A stretch of DNA of 64,000 nucleotides from Ignelater luminosus (Eukaryota > Arthropoda > Insecta > Coleoptera > Elateridae), in assembly GCA_011009095.1 (NCBI GenBank), contig VTPC01090432.1, forward strand, positions 1-64,000, given 5' to 3'. The notes under the pieces are model-generated. The model searched no databases. It was given only the letters and a program-made list of their open reading frames with translations, and was not told the origin of the DNA. Positions 10,784 to 23,221 of this stretch are shown here, piece by piece (positions within the stretch are counted from its first letter, which is position 1; each line of letters opens with the position of its first letter). The position numbers and the translations under genes are program-made.

Positions 10784-12766
10784 GAAAAATACTACTCCTG
10801 TTTATACAGCTGCACGCTTTTAATGCAAGAACAAATTCGTATTTGCCTTCGAGGGCATAAATAATGTTTGATTTTAAACCATAATAGTATTCTCGTCGTG
10901 ATATAGCAATACTAATTAACCTATAACGTTCGCTACAACATTCCGCGCACATAAAAGTAGATTAGAGGACTGTTAAGTGTACTTTATTGCAAGAGCAAGC
11001 CACTCGTATAAAGGTCCTGTAATTACGGTTAATTATAGTTATATAAGTAATCATCCAAGAGTAATAACCGTTGCCACAGCACCAGAAGCTCTCTCGTCGA
11101 TGTAATTCACGTGAGCTTAACATGATTAACCCGGAAAGACTTGTCGAAATCGAAATAGAAAACGGCGCAAATCTAATCAGTATATTCAAAACGAGTTAAA
11201 AAGCCGCTTATTTCCGAGACCGCGTAATAAAGTAGTTCCCAGACGTGTCTTAAAGCACTGGAGAAACAGAGAGAAAAGGATCTTAAAAACATTGTAACCA
11301 TAAAAATGGCAATTTTAGGTGCAATAACAGTCAATAACACATGAAACCACTTAAAGTGCAGAGCTGGGCCTTTTTATTCGATATCAATAAAATGTTACAT
11401 TTCTTTCTTATCATAAACTTTTTAGATTTGGGCGCCGTAAAGCATTCGTATGAGCTTGTGGATACGAATGTGAACGTTTAGAGAGGAAATGTTGGATTTA
11501 CAAACGGGAAGTACAGGCACGGGAAATATCGTCAATTTTTTATACGCACCCACCGTACTTTGTCACACATTTCTAGAGATAGGGAATTTTTTAAAACATA
11601 TTTTTCAAAACTTATCACGTTTTTTAGTCTGCAAGTTTGCCAAACCCAATCTGGCCCTTTTATTTATATAAAAACGAAATCGTCATAAGTTTGTTGGGCA
11701 TGTTTTATTAATACCTCCATAATTTTCACCACAAACACGAGGTAAGTGCCTCTTGAAGACGCGAAAGATATTTAATTGCCACTTCCACCGTAACGACGCC
11801 CTTGCGGGAAATCCTTTGTCCACTTCCGGTTGTTACTTCCTTCAACACCAACATCCCCTATTCAAGATGTTATGTGCTACTTGTAGATCCTTCTGTGTTA
11901 TGGTTTTTATTGCTTGTAAATTGAATGTTGTATACACTTAACAAGGAGTAATAATAAATTTTCAACACGAACATTCTCATATAGTTGAAGAGAGGCAAAA
12001 AATTTCTTATCAATAGAATATTATAAAAAAAAAGAATAAATAAAATTTAATGCTACGGTCCAGATTTTTTATGTATTTTTCTTTATTCTTTTGTATAAAT
12101 CACTACATAATGTGACAAGGGCAGGTTTTCAAGAAAAAGTGTGTGCGGATTTCGTAGTTCTCTTGTTGAAACATAAATGACAATTTATGTTTTGAAATAT
12201 TGCGCGTAATGCTATGTGTTTCTCATAAAATAAATCAGGTCGTGTTATGGATATATAGGAAAGTTTTATGTTGCCGTCACTAATTTTATTTTGAATATCC
12301 AGAAGGACATGATACATCCTGAGCTTCCTTAGGGAAAACTGAAGTAAACAAATAAATTTGTGCAAGCAACAGTTAGTATCTAACATTTTAGGTTATTGTG
12401 GTACTTATTTTCATCAGTAATGTTTACAATATGTAATATAAATAATTTGTCAACGGAGTTTAAAAAAAAAGATGGAAAGTAAAATTCTAGAATCTCTACA
12501 ATATGTAAATGTTGCCTAGTTTTTCTAACAATTGTTATATCTTAGCATGTTAAATTGCTATATAAAGAAAAATTGAGAATTAATAAAACAGTACTGTGCA
12601 TTCATCTGTCTTATACTCAGCGGGGAAATGCCCCACAAGTCTTTTATACAAGCTTAAAAAGACTATGAGACCACTGCACCTTAAGAAGGCACCTACCGCT
12701 CATTGATGTAAAGTTTAACAGTAGTTAAAAAAAAATTATTTCTTATTAAAAGGTTACTCACCAAAT

Positions 12767-12786
12767 ACTTACTTACTTACTTACTT
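12767..12786 (-). repeat. (TAAG)n tail of RTE-like LINE 1
   Basis: Five units of ACTT on the plus strand, which is (TAAG/AAGT)n on the minus strand, exactly at the 3' end of the LINE that reads from right to left. RTE-type LINEs end in short tandem repeats rather than a long poly(A), so this marks the element's 3' terminus. Confidence 0.8.
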
Positions 12787-12881
12787 AATCCTGTTGAGGC
12801 TGATGGAGTCGAGTTTTGTTAATTCATCTTGATCTTTTGTCTCCGTCTTTTTCTATCATATGTTTGCTGTTTTATTTCTTC

Positions 12882-14303
12882 CTATGGAATATTCCTTTTT
12901 GTAGCTTCTTCTTTAATATTGTCGTTCCATATTCTTCTAGGTCCTCTTTTTTTATTTTTACCCGACACTCGCGTTTCGTACACTTTCTTTGTTAATCTAT
13001 CGTCTGGCATACGACACACTTGACCGAACCACCTTAACTGACCCTCCGTGATTTCACTGATAGATTTTAGTTTTAAGTTTTGTCTGAAAATATCGTTTCT
13101 TATTCTGTCTCTCTTTGTTGTGCTGTCTATTCTTCTTACAAATCTCATCTTCATTGCGTTTAATATTGACTTATGTTTTTCAGTTAGTGTCCAGGTCTCG
13201 CTGCTATATGTTATTGTTGGTCTCACTACTTTTTTTAGTACTTCTACATGTATTGATTTTGGTATTTCCTTTCTTCCTAGAAATTTTGTTTTCAAACTGA
13301 AAAATTTTTCCCGTTTTACCTAGTCTATCATTTATTTCTTTATCGATTTTGCCTTTGCAATCTATCACTTTCTACTTGTTCAATTTGTCTCCCTCTTATC
13401 TGTATTCTGTGTTTCTTGTTTTCTGTCGATATTATCATGCTTTTTGTTTTTTCGATGTTTATTTTCATACTTATCTTTTCAAATTCACTATTTACCATGT
13501 AATATTTCTAGGTTTGATTGAAGGCTTTCCTCTGAGTTGGCTATTATTGCCATATCATCAGCAAACATTAGTTCCGTTACATATATCGGTTTCATCTGCC
13601 AATGTTCTGTTTTTAATTTTTTCATCTTTGTCTTTGCTTTTTTCATTGCTTCGTCAATTACTGCTGGGAATAATATTGGACTTAGTATACATCCTTGCTT
13701 CACACCTATTTTCGTTTCGAATTCTCCTGATTCTTCATTATTTGTTCTAACAGTATTTCTATTATTTTTGTACATTTCCTGTATTATTCTTATTAATCTT
13801 GTTTTTATCTCTCTGTTTTTTAGTGTTTTCCATATAGCATTATAGCCCTGCTTTGTATCTTATCAAATGCGTTTTCTATATCAATGAAACATATATGTAC
13901 ATCTTTGTTTTTAATTATTGATTTTTCACTCATTTGTCTTATGGTAAATATTAAGTCTTGAGTACTGAAACCGCATTGTGAATCCTCTAAAATGCTTTCG
14001 ATTTTCTTTCTTATTCTACCTTTAACTATTCTCGCAAGTACTTTTCCTGGGATACTTGATAGCGTTATTCCCCTATAATTGCTACAATTTCTCTTATCTT
14101 CTTTTTTGTATATTGGTAATATTGTACCCTTATTCCATTCTTTTACTATTTTCATGTCTATGATTATTTCGTTCATTAGTTTTGTTAACTGTTTAAATCC
14201 TTCGTCCATGAATTTTAACATTTCGGCTGTTATGTTGTCGCTTCCTGCTGCTTTACCTATTTTAGTTTTTGTATTGTTTGTATTACCTCTTCCTGTGTTA
14301 TAG
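12882..14303 (-). pseudogene. RTE-like LINE 1, reverse transcriptase and C-terminus
   Basis: 14221-13820 holds the fingers and first palm part: ILPIYKKEDKRNCSNYRGIT, GKVLARIVKGRIRKKIES, CGFSTQDLIFTIRQMSEK (the usual GR-rich insert after GF is missing) and the first catalytic Asp in CFIDIENAFDKI. After a frameshift, 13775-13488 has GVKQGCILSPILF and the FADD box (13554-13565). After another frameshift, 13295-12882 has the C-terminal region: SSETWTLTEKHKS, MRFVRRIDSTTKRDRIRNDI, LRWFGQVCRM and GPRRIWNDNIKE. That region may bind nucleic acid and is the commonest surviving piece of these LINEs. The enzyme would copy element RNA into DNA. At least two frameshifts make it non-functional. Confidence 0.85.
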
Positions 14304-14529
14304 TTTCAATCTCTTCTTCGTCTTCGGCTTCTGGTTGTTCTTCTGTCATAGGAATTTTTTTTCTATTAGTTCTTTAAAGTGCTCCTTCCATCTTTCCTTT
14401 ATTTTATATTCGTCGGTAATTATTCTGCCTTCTTTATCCTTGATATTTACCAGGTTGTGTTCTTTTTTCCTTATCAGTTGTTTTAGTGTTTCATGAAATA
14501 GTTTTTGGCTTTCTCTAAAATTTCTTGTC

Positions 14530-15808
14530 ACTTTTCCACCAAATTTATTCCATGATTTTTGTTTCGCTTTTTCAATTACTAATTTAACTTTTGCTCATTT
14601 CCTTATATTGATCATAGTCTGTATCTTTTTTGTCTTTAGATATTTTTTTCAGGTTTCTTTTTTGTTCTTGACTATCTTTTTTATTTCTGTATTCCACCAT
14701 TCCGTTCTTTTCATATTTTTATTAGATATTTTCGTTACTCCACATGTTTCTTTTGCCGCATCTAGTATTATATTTTTAAATTCTGACTATCTCTCTTCCA
14801 CCCCTTTTATTTCTTGTCTTTGATTATAAGTAGTCTCTATTTTTTTCTGATATTTTTTTTAAACTTTCTTCTTGTAATTATAGCTCTTTATTTTTTTGTT
14901 TATTTTCTTCTTCCTCTTATCACTCTTCTCAATTTTTCGATGTATTAATTCCATTTTTACCATGTAGTGGTCACTCCCAACATCTACATTCTGTACAATT
15001 TTACATTCTTTATGTTTTTCCACTTTTGTTCTCACTAGAAAGTAGTCTAGTATTGATCTTTCATTTTTGCTTTGTACTTCTCTCGTATATTTATGTATTT
15101 ATTTGCGTCTAAACTTTGTCTTTGTTATTATAAAGTCATTTTCTATACAGATTTCTATGATTCTTACGCCATTATTATTTCTGGTTTCTTCTCCTTCTTT
15201 GCCTATATATTCTTCAATATCTTTATTTGTATTTCCCACCCTTCCATTTAAATCTCCCATGATTATTAAATTTTCTTCCCCGTGATCGATTGCTTTATGT
15301 AGTTCATTATAGAATTCAACTTTTTCTTCTTCTCTTGCATCTTCATTTACTCCATATGCAATTATTATTGTCCATAAGTCTTTATTTTTATTATTATTTT
15401 GTTTATATAATCTTCTTTAACTACATCTATTAGTTTATTTGGTTTTATAATTAATCCTACTCCTCTACGGATTTTTTTCATGCACTTTCCTTTCGTTTTT
15501 GTTTCCGTGATTCCCATAATTTCTATTTTATGTTCAATCATTTCTTCTATTATTACTTCTTTCTTTCCTCTAAAGCTTCTTACATTCCATGTACGAATGC
15601 TTTTGTTCTCTAGTTTAATTTTCACACGAGATTCATTGGCTTCTTTTTCTCTGTTTTTGGCTTTGTCTCTTTCTTCTTCTTGTTGTTCTTTATCTTTCTT
15701 ATTTCTTCTTTTATCTTTCATGTTATTGCTTTTCATCTTCTGGAATTCTGATCTTTTAGCTTCTTGTTTTTTTGTTTTAATTTCATTTTGTTTTGTTTCT
15801 ATCTGCAT
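14530..15808 (-). pseudogene. RTE-like LINE 1, APE endonuclease domain
   Basis: A highly charged Lys/Glu/Gln linker (15808-15625) leads into RTWNVRSF (Asn of the active site) and IMGITETKTKG (catalytic Glu). After a break near 15365, YGVNEDAREEEKVEFYNEL and IIMGDLNGRVG (GDLN motif) follow around 15355-15230, then a stop at 15099-15101, then SILDYFLV and VGSDHYMVKM (His/Asp of the C-terminal SDH box) around 14960. The domain nicks chromosomal DNA for target-primed reverse transcription. All key motifs are readable but spread over broken frames. The end of this interval (14640-14530) is the basic linker into the reverse transcriptase. Confidence 0.8.
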
Positions 15809-15829
15809 TTTATTTATTGTTTATGTCAT

Positions 15830-16614
15830 TTTTACCTTTCCTTTTTCCGCATTCATTGCCATGTTCATCTTCAGTGTTTCTATCTTAAGTGCTTTTATTT
15901 CTAGTCTTTTGCTTTTGTGTTTTTGAGATTTTCCTCGAGTCGTTTCTCATTTTCCTCCCACTTCCATTCATTTGTCATCTCTTGCTTGTTGTCGGATTGC
16001 TTTCTGTATTTCAATTTCGTTTTTTGCTAAATCATATTCAATGTATACCTTATATGGTGTAATATCTTACAGTTTATTTTTATTTTTGAGTATATTTATT
16101 TTGTCTGTTAGGTCTTCTGTTTCTATGACTCCTGTCTTATCCCCTATTTTTGCTGCATTTCTTATGTTAACTTTAACTTGTAAGTGTCTTTGTATGAAAT
16201 TTCCCAATTGCTCATTAATGTCTTGTTATTATTTGTCTCTAACGGTAATCCTTTTATTATTAGGTTGTTCTTCTTTTTATCCTTTTCGAGTCTCTATTTT
16301 TGTATTTGTCTCCTCTAATTTCTTTTTCAGGTTTCCATTCTTACTTTTCAGCTCTTTGATCAGTTTTAAATTCTCTCGTTGCTCATTTCTTATAGCTTTT
16401 ATTTTGTTCATTATTTTATTATTTCTTATCATAAGTTTTGTCATCATATCCATCAATGATGTCTCGTTATTACAGTTTTGTTTATTTAGTGATCTTTTAG
16501 TTATTTTGCTTCTCCCGAATATTTTTTCATCTTCTTTGTCTCTTTTATTTTGATTATCCTCTCCGTTACTATCATATTCTTCCCATGTTTTTTGAATATT
16601 TTCTTTTTAGCCAT
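15830..16614 (-). pseudogene. RTE-like LINE 1, ORF1-like coiled-coil region
   Basis: Starts at ATG 16614 (MAKK), with a shift in the A-rich run just after it; the following frame reads ENIQKTWEEYDSNGED. About residues 55-100 form a Lys/Glu/Asn-rich probable coiled coil (MIRNNKIMNKIKAIRNEQRE and onward). A stop follows at about 16300. After it come blocks with INEQLG, HLQVKVNIRNAAKIGDKTGV and ITPYKVYIEYDLAKNEIEIQ, which resemble the RNA-binding part of ORF1-type proteins: a short RRM-like segment plus a C-terminal helical segment. The role in live relatives is binding the element RNA. Frame is lost several times before the endonuclease begins, so I cannot tell whether ORF1 was separate or fused to the downstream polyprotein. 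Confidence 0.7.
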
Positions 16615-17028
16615 CTTAAATGCTTATTAGAAACAATCCGGCTAATGATGACTCATCTCACTTTGGATCGTGGTTGTCAGATAGTTTTAAAATTAAATTG
16701 GGATCTACCAACACTGTGATAAACCACAAGTCTGTTATTAAATTTCTATCTTAAACCCAACGAAAACACTAGGGAAGACAACATGTCGATAATAATCTAC
16801 GTTGAACGCCAGAGCTTTTTGTTTAAATATGAAGAAAAACTCAAAATTTTAAGACAAACGTGGTGTTATCCAATAAGATATAAGACACAAACAATGATAT
16901 ACAGTTTTATTCAATCAATATGTTTATCATTAATACACAAACAACCCAAAAACGAATAAAAGGGACCACCACTCTTCAACACGAGTAAAAACCCTTTTTA
17001 ATTTTTAATAATCCTTACTAAATAGAGG

Positions 17029-17036
17029 TGACGTCA
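17029..17036. promoter_or_regulatory. CRE-like palindrome TGACGTCA
   Basis: A perfect 8-bp cAMP-response element within GTGACGTCAC. Such sites are bound by CREB/ATF-family bZIP factors in animals. One site in a 5-kb gene-free stretch can arise by chance. Confidence 0.2.
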
Positions 17037-17906
17037 CAGTAGTTTAATTCTCAACATTAATAATAGCAACTTAAGTATCAATAAACAAATAGATATCCAC
17101 AATACTGAATATATTTAATTGTTAAAATAAGTGGATTTTACCAATAACTACTAATTCATTAAAAAAAAAAACCAATAAATGTCACCAAATCGCAGTATAA
17201 CAACCAAGGTTTCACCTTGTTGTATGAACAAATTTTAAAAAAATAAACGTTAAAACAAAACATAGGTTTAACTCACAGATATGTATTTCCTGGCTTTATC
17301 ACATTCCTCTGAGGATGTACATTCACAATGCTGTTTGCTAGATTTTGATTGTTGATCCAATACCATTGTATACTACATCTTTGAGAGGTTATAAACGATA
17401 TTACCTCTGTTGAATTCCTAGCTCAGATTAATAGAAAATTCAAATTATTCTGGTTTTTCTATGGTAAACGTCAGGATTTTCACTTGAAGCAACTTCGAAA
17501 ACTCTTCAATAATCTCGGCTTTTCCAGGTCATAATCAACCATAACAAAATTCGAAGGCTAAAATAAAAATTCACAATGCGTGAAGAAATCTTCCAATTCT
17601 GATTGGAATATGGCAATCAACCTGTTGATTGTCAACTTCTTTCGCAAGCTCTTCTCCCAGATGAAACAGGAAGGACCACACCTAAGAAAAGTATCCACCC
17701 ATCCACCAAATTTCAAAAAGTGAAATGACTAAAATTATACAAATTTAACGGGAGAGAAAGTCAATGATCTAGGATTAATGTTTCGCTTTTCTAAATTAAA
17801 TTAGAATTTCTAAAGAATTATCAAACACAAATATAGTTTTTATACGGGAGAATAACAAATATTCAAAAAAAATGTTAAAATCGGACTGTTCAGAGACACT
17901 TCATTC

Positions 17907-17917
17907 GGGGATTCCCC
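17907..17917. promoter_or_regulatory. Rel/kappaB-like site GGGGATTCCCC
   Basis: A perfect match to the GGGRNYYYCC-type consensus bound by Dorsal/Dif/Relish-class proteins in insects, inside a 13-bp inverted repeat CGGGGATTCCCCG. No adjacent gene is recognised, so function is open. Confidence 0.25.
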
Positions 17918-20900
17918 GAGGACAACAAAATTCGCATTTTCGTAGAAAGGATGATTTTAAATAAGAAAAACTTAAGAATATAGAATTCCTATTTCAATTT
18001 AACAAATGAGCAAATCAAATTTTAAATTCAACAGTAAATTATGCAGATTAACTTAAATGTCGAGAGTATGCATCCACATTATTTTATGACACTCTCGTAC
18101 CAACTTAGAATAATGAAATCTTGACGGGATTTTAGGAAATTTAAATAATTTTATGACGACGAGTAACGAACCGTTATAAGAAGAAGACTCAAAATGTTCT
18201 AAAACGTCTTTCCACTTTCTGGGGGAATGGAGGGGGGGTTATGAGAAACTAAGGTTTAAGACCTTTCAAGCCGTTACCACCACCAAAGAAGGATTGAGCC
18301 TTCTAGCCTGGACTGACACCCTCACTTCCGTATGGAAGTCATGTAAGTTCGTGCAGACGACAGGGAAAAGTATAGATGACCATAGAGGTGGTTATGGAAA
18401 TAGAGAAGGGTTAGTAAAAATGGTCTATTTGCTGAGTTTTAGGTTTCCCAACTACCACGACTACTGTGATAATAACTATGATTGTCCAAATAATGTGAAA
18501 TTCAAAGGAAACGCCAAATTTTTTGACAAAGTATTAGTGTAGACGAAATAGGTAATAACTTTGAGATTACTGCGAATAAATGATGGAAGGATGTGTCTGA
18601 CTAAAAGGTTTAAAAAATTTAATTTTCTTCAATTTGTTTCCTGTTTACCTACAGCATAGAAATTTCGCTTAGGTTTTTCAGTTTTCTGTGAACTTTTGGT
18701 TTTTAGATTTTCTTAGACTTTTTGCCATCAATGAATTTCTTTTTTTTGCTGACAAGCTACAGAGAGTCGGTTTGAGACACTCTTTTTGCTTTTTCTTATA
18801 TGTTATACCTGCAAAGTAACATTCAGAACATAGCGGTACGAGTTGGATATAATCTTTCTACCGAGTACATAAGCAACTGAGCTACAAATTTCTAAATTCG
18901 CCATTGGCTGTAGTAAGTTAATTACTTAAGTGTTAGTCTTGTTAACAAATAGCAATTACCGTTATAAATTGGAAATTTTAAATTAATAAATTTATTGAAT
19001 AATTAATTAAATTCTTTAACAGAGTTAGAGTTCTCTGACAATCTTAAAAATTTATTTTTATTTCCCACACATAAACCAACACTGATGAAAGGTTTTGCAA
19101 GTTGTCTAAACGAAACGAAAAAAAACCTACACTGGAGCTTTTTACGATCCAATATCGACATCTAGAAAAAATGACCGGGAGAATTATTTCAGATACTGAC
19201 ATAAATGTGAAAGGATAATCGATAAGGGGTAATTCTAGGTGAATGGTTGGAATAAAAAAATAACTGTTTGTATTTCCTTTATGGTAAGAAAAAAATATTA
19301 CAAGGCGAAAGTAAGAACGTTTTGTGTTGCTAATACATTAGGATTACTACAATACTTTTTGACTTCATTATCAAGAATTTTCTCTTTTTCTAAAAAGTCG
19401 GATTTTAAACAGTTCCCATTAGCAAGGCGCGTATTGAACTGACAATACCTAAAACTGTACTTCAGAATATTTATCCTCTGATCAAAGCGAGACTGGTACT
19501 TCAAAGGGAGCGCTAAATTGAACACAGGAAGCAATCCAAGCAATAACTTCTTTACAATAAATGCGAACCTTCTTTCAAGTGTCATGTTAAGATTCGAATG
19601 AATAATTCACACCTTTCTTTATATTTATTTTAATTCCTTACTGTTTATTTTAAATTTTACAAGTAAATGTAGAAATCTACATTGTTATTGTAAGTAGTTT
19701 CCGGATTACTTTAGGAATTTGGTTTGTCTCATCGATATACTAAATCCCTTTTTGACCTTTTGTAATATTCTGATTGAGATTCGGTAGAAATATTTAAATT
19801 AAAATATTCTTTTATGATTTTACTACAAATGTTTCATAAACAGAAGACAACAAATTTCTATTTCAGGTTTCTTATCTTCTATTTCAGCTAAAGCTCATTC
19901 TTATATTATAAATAAGCAATGCTGGGAATGTATCAGGTATGTAAGAACATACTCGCATTGCAATTCAAGCTATTTTCCTCTCGAGAACTGCAGCATTTTC
20001 ATGATACTGACATACATTACTTACATTCTTGCTACATTTAAATCCTTTACATTCACTTGTTAAAAAGGAACTCTGTACGTAAAAAAGAAAATATTCAAAA
20101 CTTTATAAAACTCATTGATCCGTGCAAGCATTCCTAAAATATTCATACATAATAATCTTCTCTAACATCTCTTATCGTTATCGATAATACTACGTTGAGT
20201 TTCAAATTGAATATAACGCCGTTCAATAGTCACTAAACGTCAAATTACACATAAACTGTTTCTGTAAACGAGAATCTACTGTATCGTAGCTAGCGTAATT
20301 TATTTGCTCTAATAAATTTAGCGTGATCGTTGTAAATTGCTTGCAATTGTATCAACAAGAAGTGTAAATGGATGTAACAAAAGAATTATTTACATGCAGT
20401 TTCACATAAAACTAGTTGTAGTTAGAAATGTATTAGTCTAATGTTTGTAGAAATAAAAATACATAAAAGGCCTGAATATAACGTCTTTTCAAAAAGACTT
20501 TTTAGTAAGAATGCTAGAACCGTCTTCGCTTCCCTGCAGCTGCTCTAGGCTCTCCTTGTGTCATCATCACTTTTAAGCGTCTTTCTTCTCTGTAATCATT
20601 TTAGTTCAGTTGTTGATGTACCAAGATTTATCAAACTTTACCTTCCATTTACTTTTCCAGGAAGCTATACGCATAAACTGTTTGAGCTTCGCCTTCAAGC
20701 AGTACACCTTGCAGCTACTTCTCTAACGGAATCTAGCAATTATCCAAAAGAAACGAAAACTGTTGATCATTGAATCATCATTTATTAAATATTAATCCGA
20801 AAAACAAATTCTAAGAATTCCTGCAACATTTCTTGATAAACATTCAAACAATTGGCTCTCTCTTATAATGTTAATTTAAAAATTGTATCGAGCTCTCAAA

Positions 20901-22060
20901 GGAATGTCACAAATAAGTAAGTCTCTCTTTGTTATATTTTATTATCCACTATTGCAAAATGAGTCAGGAATTTAGTTGTTTGCTCTTTTTGTGGCTCAAA
21001 CTGTACAGATTATGTTCAAGTTTTCAATTTCGTTTTTCCAGATTTGTATTTGTAAATTCTGTTTCAATCTTATATTTGTGCGAATTGTGTTCGGGATCTA
21101 TCTTTCATTTTCTTTTGCATGAATCCCGTTAGGGTTCTGTACTCTACCGTGGAGGGGACAAATTCAATTCTTCTCTTTTTTTCTGAATTATTGAATCTGC
21201 AAAACCCTCTCTTTTTCGAGCTTGTGCCCATGTAGAGGGTGACATGTTACGACTAGAACAGATCAGGCTTTGGTTAAAAGGTTAGAATAGCATGATTGAA
21301 TCGTTCAAAGGTGCTCAAGTAACTATTTAAGAATGCAATCTTGGGTCTGTCAAACTGTTTTAGTCTGAGAAAATTTAAATAAGGAAAGATTTTTGAGATA
21401 CTACTAGAAATTATCAATGTGCAGGATCTTTTTCTAAAATTCAAATAAAACTTTTTTGCTTAAATTTTAGACTATGGTATATATTGCTTTTATGAGTTGC
21501 ATAGAATTGACATACGGTGTTTGCCTCTGATAGAGGCCTTTTCAGAGAAACCTATTAATTGTTGGGAAGAAGGCTGCATTTTGCTCTGATTGTACAGCAG
21601 ATAATGGTAAAGCCACTTGTGACTGCAACAGTAGAAGCAAGGGAAGATTACCTCTAACATTTTCCAGATTACTCGCCTAATTAACTTAGTACTTAAGAAT
21701 TTATTAATAAAATCAAGATAAACACAAATTTAAATATGGCACATTACATACGAACAAATGAATTACAAAAATACGTTTGTAAGATGCCGACTGTTTTTAG
21801 AACGTAGAGAATAAGTAGAATAAGAAGTCAATAGAGAAAATAGCAATTAAAACCATCTCTGGTAAAAATTACTGACATGATATTTGAATGTTTCGAAGAA
21901 TGAAAAAACTTTTGTGAGGAAGTTTTTAAAATACTACTAATAACTTGCTAAAGATTAGAAAATTATAACTATATAAGTTATTAAATGAAACTAGAAAGCT
22001 AGTTGTGAGCTAACAGTTGATCACAAAATGATCAAAAAAGATTGTAAAAATTATAAAAAT

Positions 22061-22740
22061 TATGAGGAGGTTTACTCTCTCATCTTGTCCTTGGGGCGGT
22101 CAGACAAGATCTTGCAGGTAGCTACGGTGGAGATTCGGAAATCCAGTAGTCAACTGGCTGCAAAGCTTACAATAGAGTAAAACACAGGAAGAGACTTAAA
22201 TAGTATCTATTAAAGCGATTACAGGCACAATATAAGCAAATAAGATATACAGGCAAGCAATTACATACCAAACCTAATACACCCAGGTAGTGCAGCAAGC
22301 AGGGGCGGAGTGTAAGCCAGAAAAGGGTCGGTTATAAGGGTTTCGGGTCGAGTCAAGTGCTCTATAGAGTTCGGAGCAATAAGGGTAGACGCAGACGAAG
22401 CTACCCAGCAGCGACAGACCGGCTCGACCGCCAACAACAACAGTCAAACTACAAGCTAGAGATATAGGAAGGCGAACGGTGGAAGCAGATAGAGCGGGCG
22501 ACTTACCAAAATATTTACTACCTCAGAATACTTACTTTTTGGATGTAGAGTTGGAAGACTGCTAGTGAACCAGTTGGTCTACTTCAATTCAACTGCGACT
22601 GCCTTTCGACGATCAAGAATTTGTATTTATACCCGTTTTGCTCCCCACACACTAGCAAATTGTAGCAGAAATTCTCCGAGTGGGAGCAACCGGACTAGTG
22701 GGGAGGAATATGTTTACGACTTGCCCCACTAATTAAAATT
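22061..22740 (-). other. Composition island, possible solo LTR
   Basis: A 680-bp block clearly less AT-rich than its flanks. Read on the minus strand it opens with an inverted repeat TAGTGGGG/CCCCACTA (plus coordinates 22696-22703 and 22724-22731), then a good TATA box (GTATAAATAC, near 22630), then CAGTCGCAGTTG about 25-40 bp downstream as a possible transcription start, and continues as a pyrimidine-rich leader. That is the architecture of a retrotransposon LTR promoter. No gag/pol is adjacent, and I cannot identify exact ends, a primer-binding site or a partner copy. A host promoter with 5' exon is the main alternative. Confidence 0.35.
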
Positions 22741-22820
22741 AAATAATTATAACTTAATTAAAATTAAAAACGGCAGAATTGTTAACTGAATATCAAATAC
22801 AGTTTATAAATCTGCTTGTA

Positions 22821-22990
22821 ACAAAATATAAATTCCTTCGCAAGAAACCTTATATCATTCCGAACTGAAAGAATATTAAATTATCGGCGAATCATATAAA
22901 ATAATAAGAAAATTACGTATTACTTACGATAAAATTAATTAAATATTTAGACAGAAAACTTAACATCAGATATTTTTATGCAGCAGAGTT
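22821..22990. repeat. Direct repeat, copy 1 (period 401 bp)
   Basis: Starts ACAAAATATAAATTCC and ends TTTTATGCAGCAGAGTT. Copy 2 lies 401 bp to the right at 23222-23391, with the same order of blocks and scattered mismatches. Both are very AT-rich. Confidence 0.75.
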
Positions 22991-23221
22991 ACTATTATTA
23001 GATAAACAGTAATGGTACTAGATCCTAAGCGATTATTATTGCTTCCACTTCATAAAGGAAAGGGGGCAGTTAATGTCCGGGGCAAGTCTGAATCCCAAGT
23101 CAGCCGCAGCGGTAGTAGAAAAGGCGGGTTTTCTTTTTACATTCCCATGGTCCAGTAGGCTGCAACGCCAACACCCGCTGAAATCAACGGGCAACCGTTT
23201 TGCAATTGCTACGCATTTCTT

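Larger units (their letters stand above)
8711..12760. other. Stretch without a recognised gene
   Basis: Mostly AT-rich single-copy-looking DNA. A more CpG-rich, palindrome-bearing patch lies at 9320-9430 and a (TTTA)n microsatellite at 10731-10783; both are listed separately. Open frames at 9023-9211, 11489-11671 and 12129-12386 are short and unrelated to any family I know. Confidence 0.45.
12767..16640 (-). mobile_element. Near-complete RTE-like LINE (copy 1)
   Basis: A non-LTR retrotransposon about 3.9 kb long. In order along the minus strand: an ORF1-like coiled-coil protein region (from the ATG at 16614), a basic linker, an APE-type endonuclease, a reverse transcriptase with an intact-looking FADD box at 13554-13565, and the C-terminal ETWTLTEKHKS...RRIDSTTKRDRIRN...LRWFGQVCRM block seen in insect endonuclease-reverse transcriptase elements. 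It ends in the (TAAG)n tail. Stops and frameshifts interrupt every domain, so it is dead, but domain order and both approximate ends survive. The 5' boundary near 16620-16640 is set by the start of the first frame; no target-site duplication was found. The assignment to an RTE-like group is from domain motifs and tail type. Confidence 0.85.
16641..22060. other. Stretch without a recognised gene
   Basis: AT-rich, with no TE domain readable in any frame. It includes a perfect cAMP-response-like TGACGTCA at 17029-17036, a perfect Rel/kappaB-like GGGGATTCCCC at 17907-17917 and a small inverted repeat around CAAGGT/ACCTTG near 17203-17222. A plus-strand open frame at 18294-18542 (82 codons) is more mixed in composition than its neighbours but resembles nothing I know. 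Others (19239-19442, 20558-20773, 20929-21132) are short and unassigned. Confidence 0.4.

Noticed and set aside
10575..10784. 69-codon frame ending in a Leu/Phe/Ile/Cys repeat
   Set aside because: The repeat is the translation of a (TTTA)n microsatellite.
12829..16553. Many long plus-strand open frames rich in Phe, Leu, Ser and Ile, resembling membrane proteins
   Set aside because: They are antisense shadows of the minus-strand RTE-like LINE; the Lys/Glu/Asn-rich LINE coding strand forces a Phe/Leu/Ile-rich complement. The same applies to 55018-57525.
18294..18542. 82-codon plus-strand frame with mixed composition, possible host exon
   Set aside because: No splice sites of good quality at its ends and no recognisable protein.
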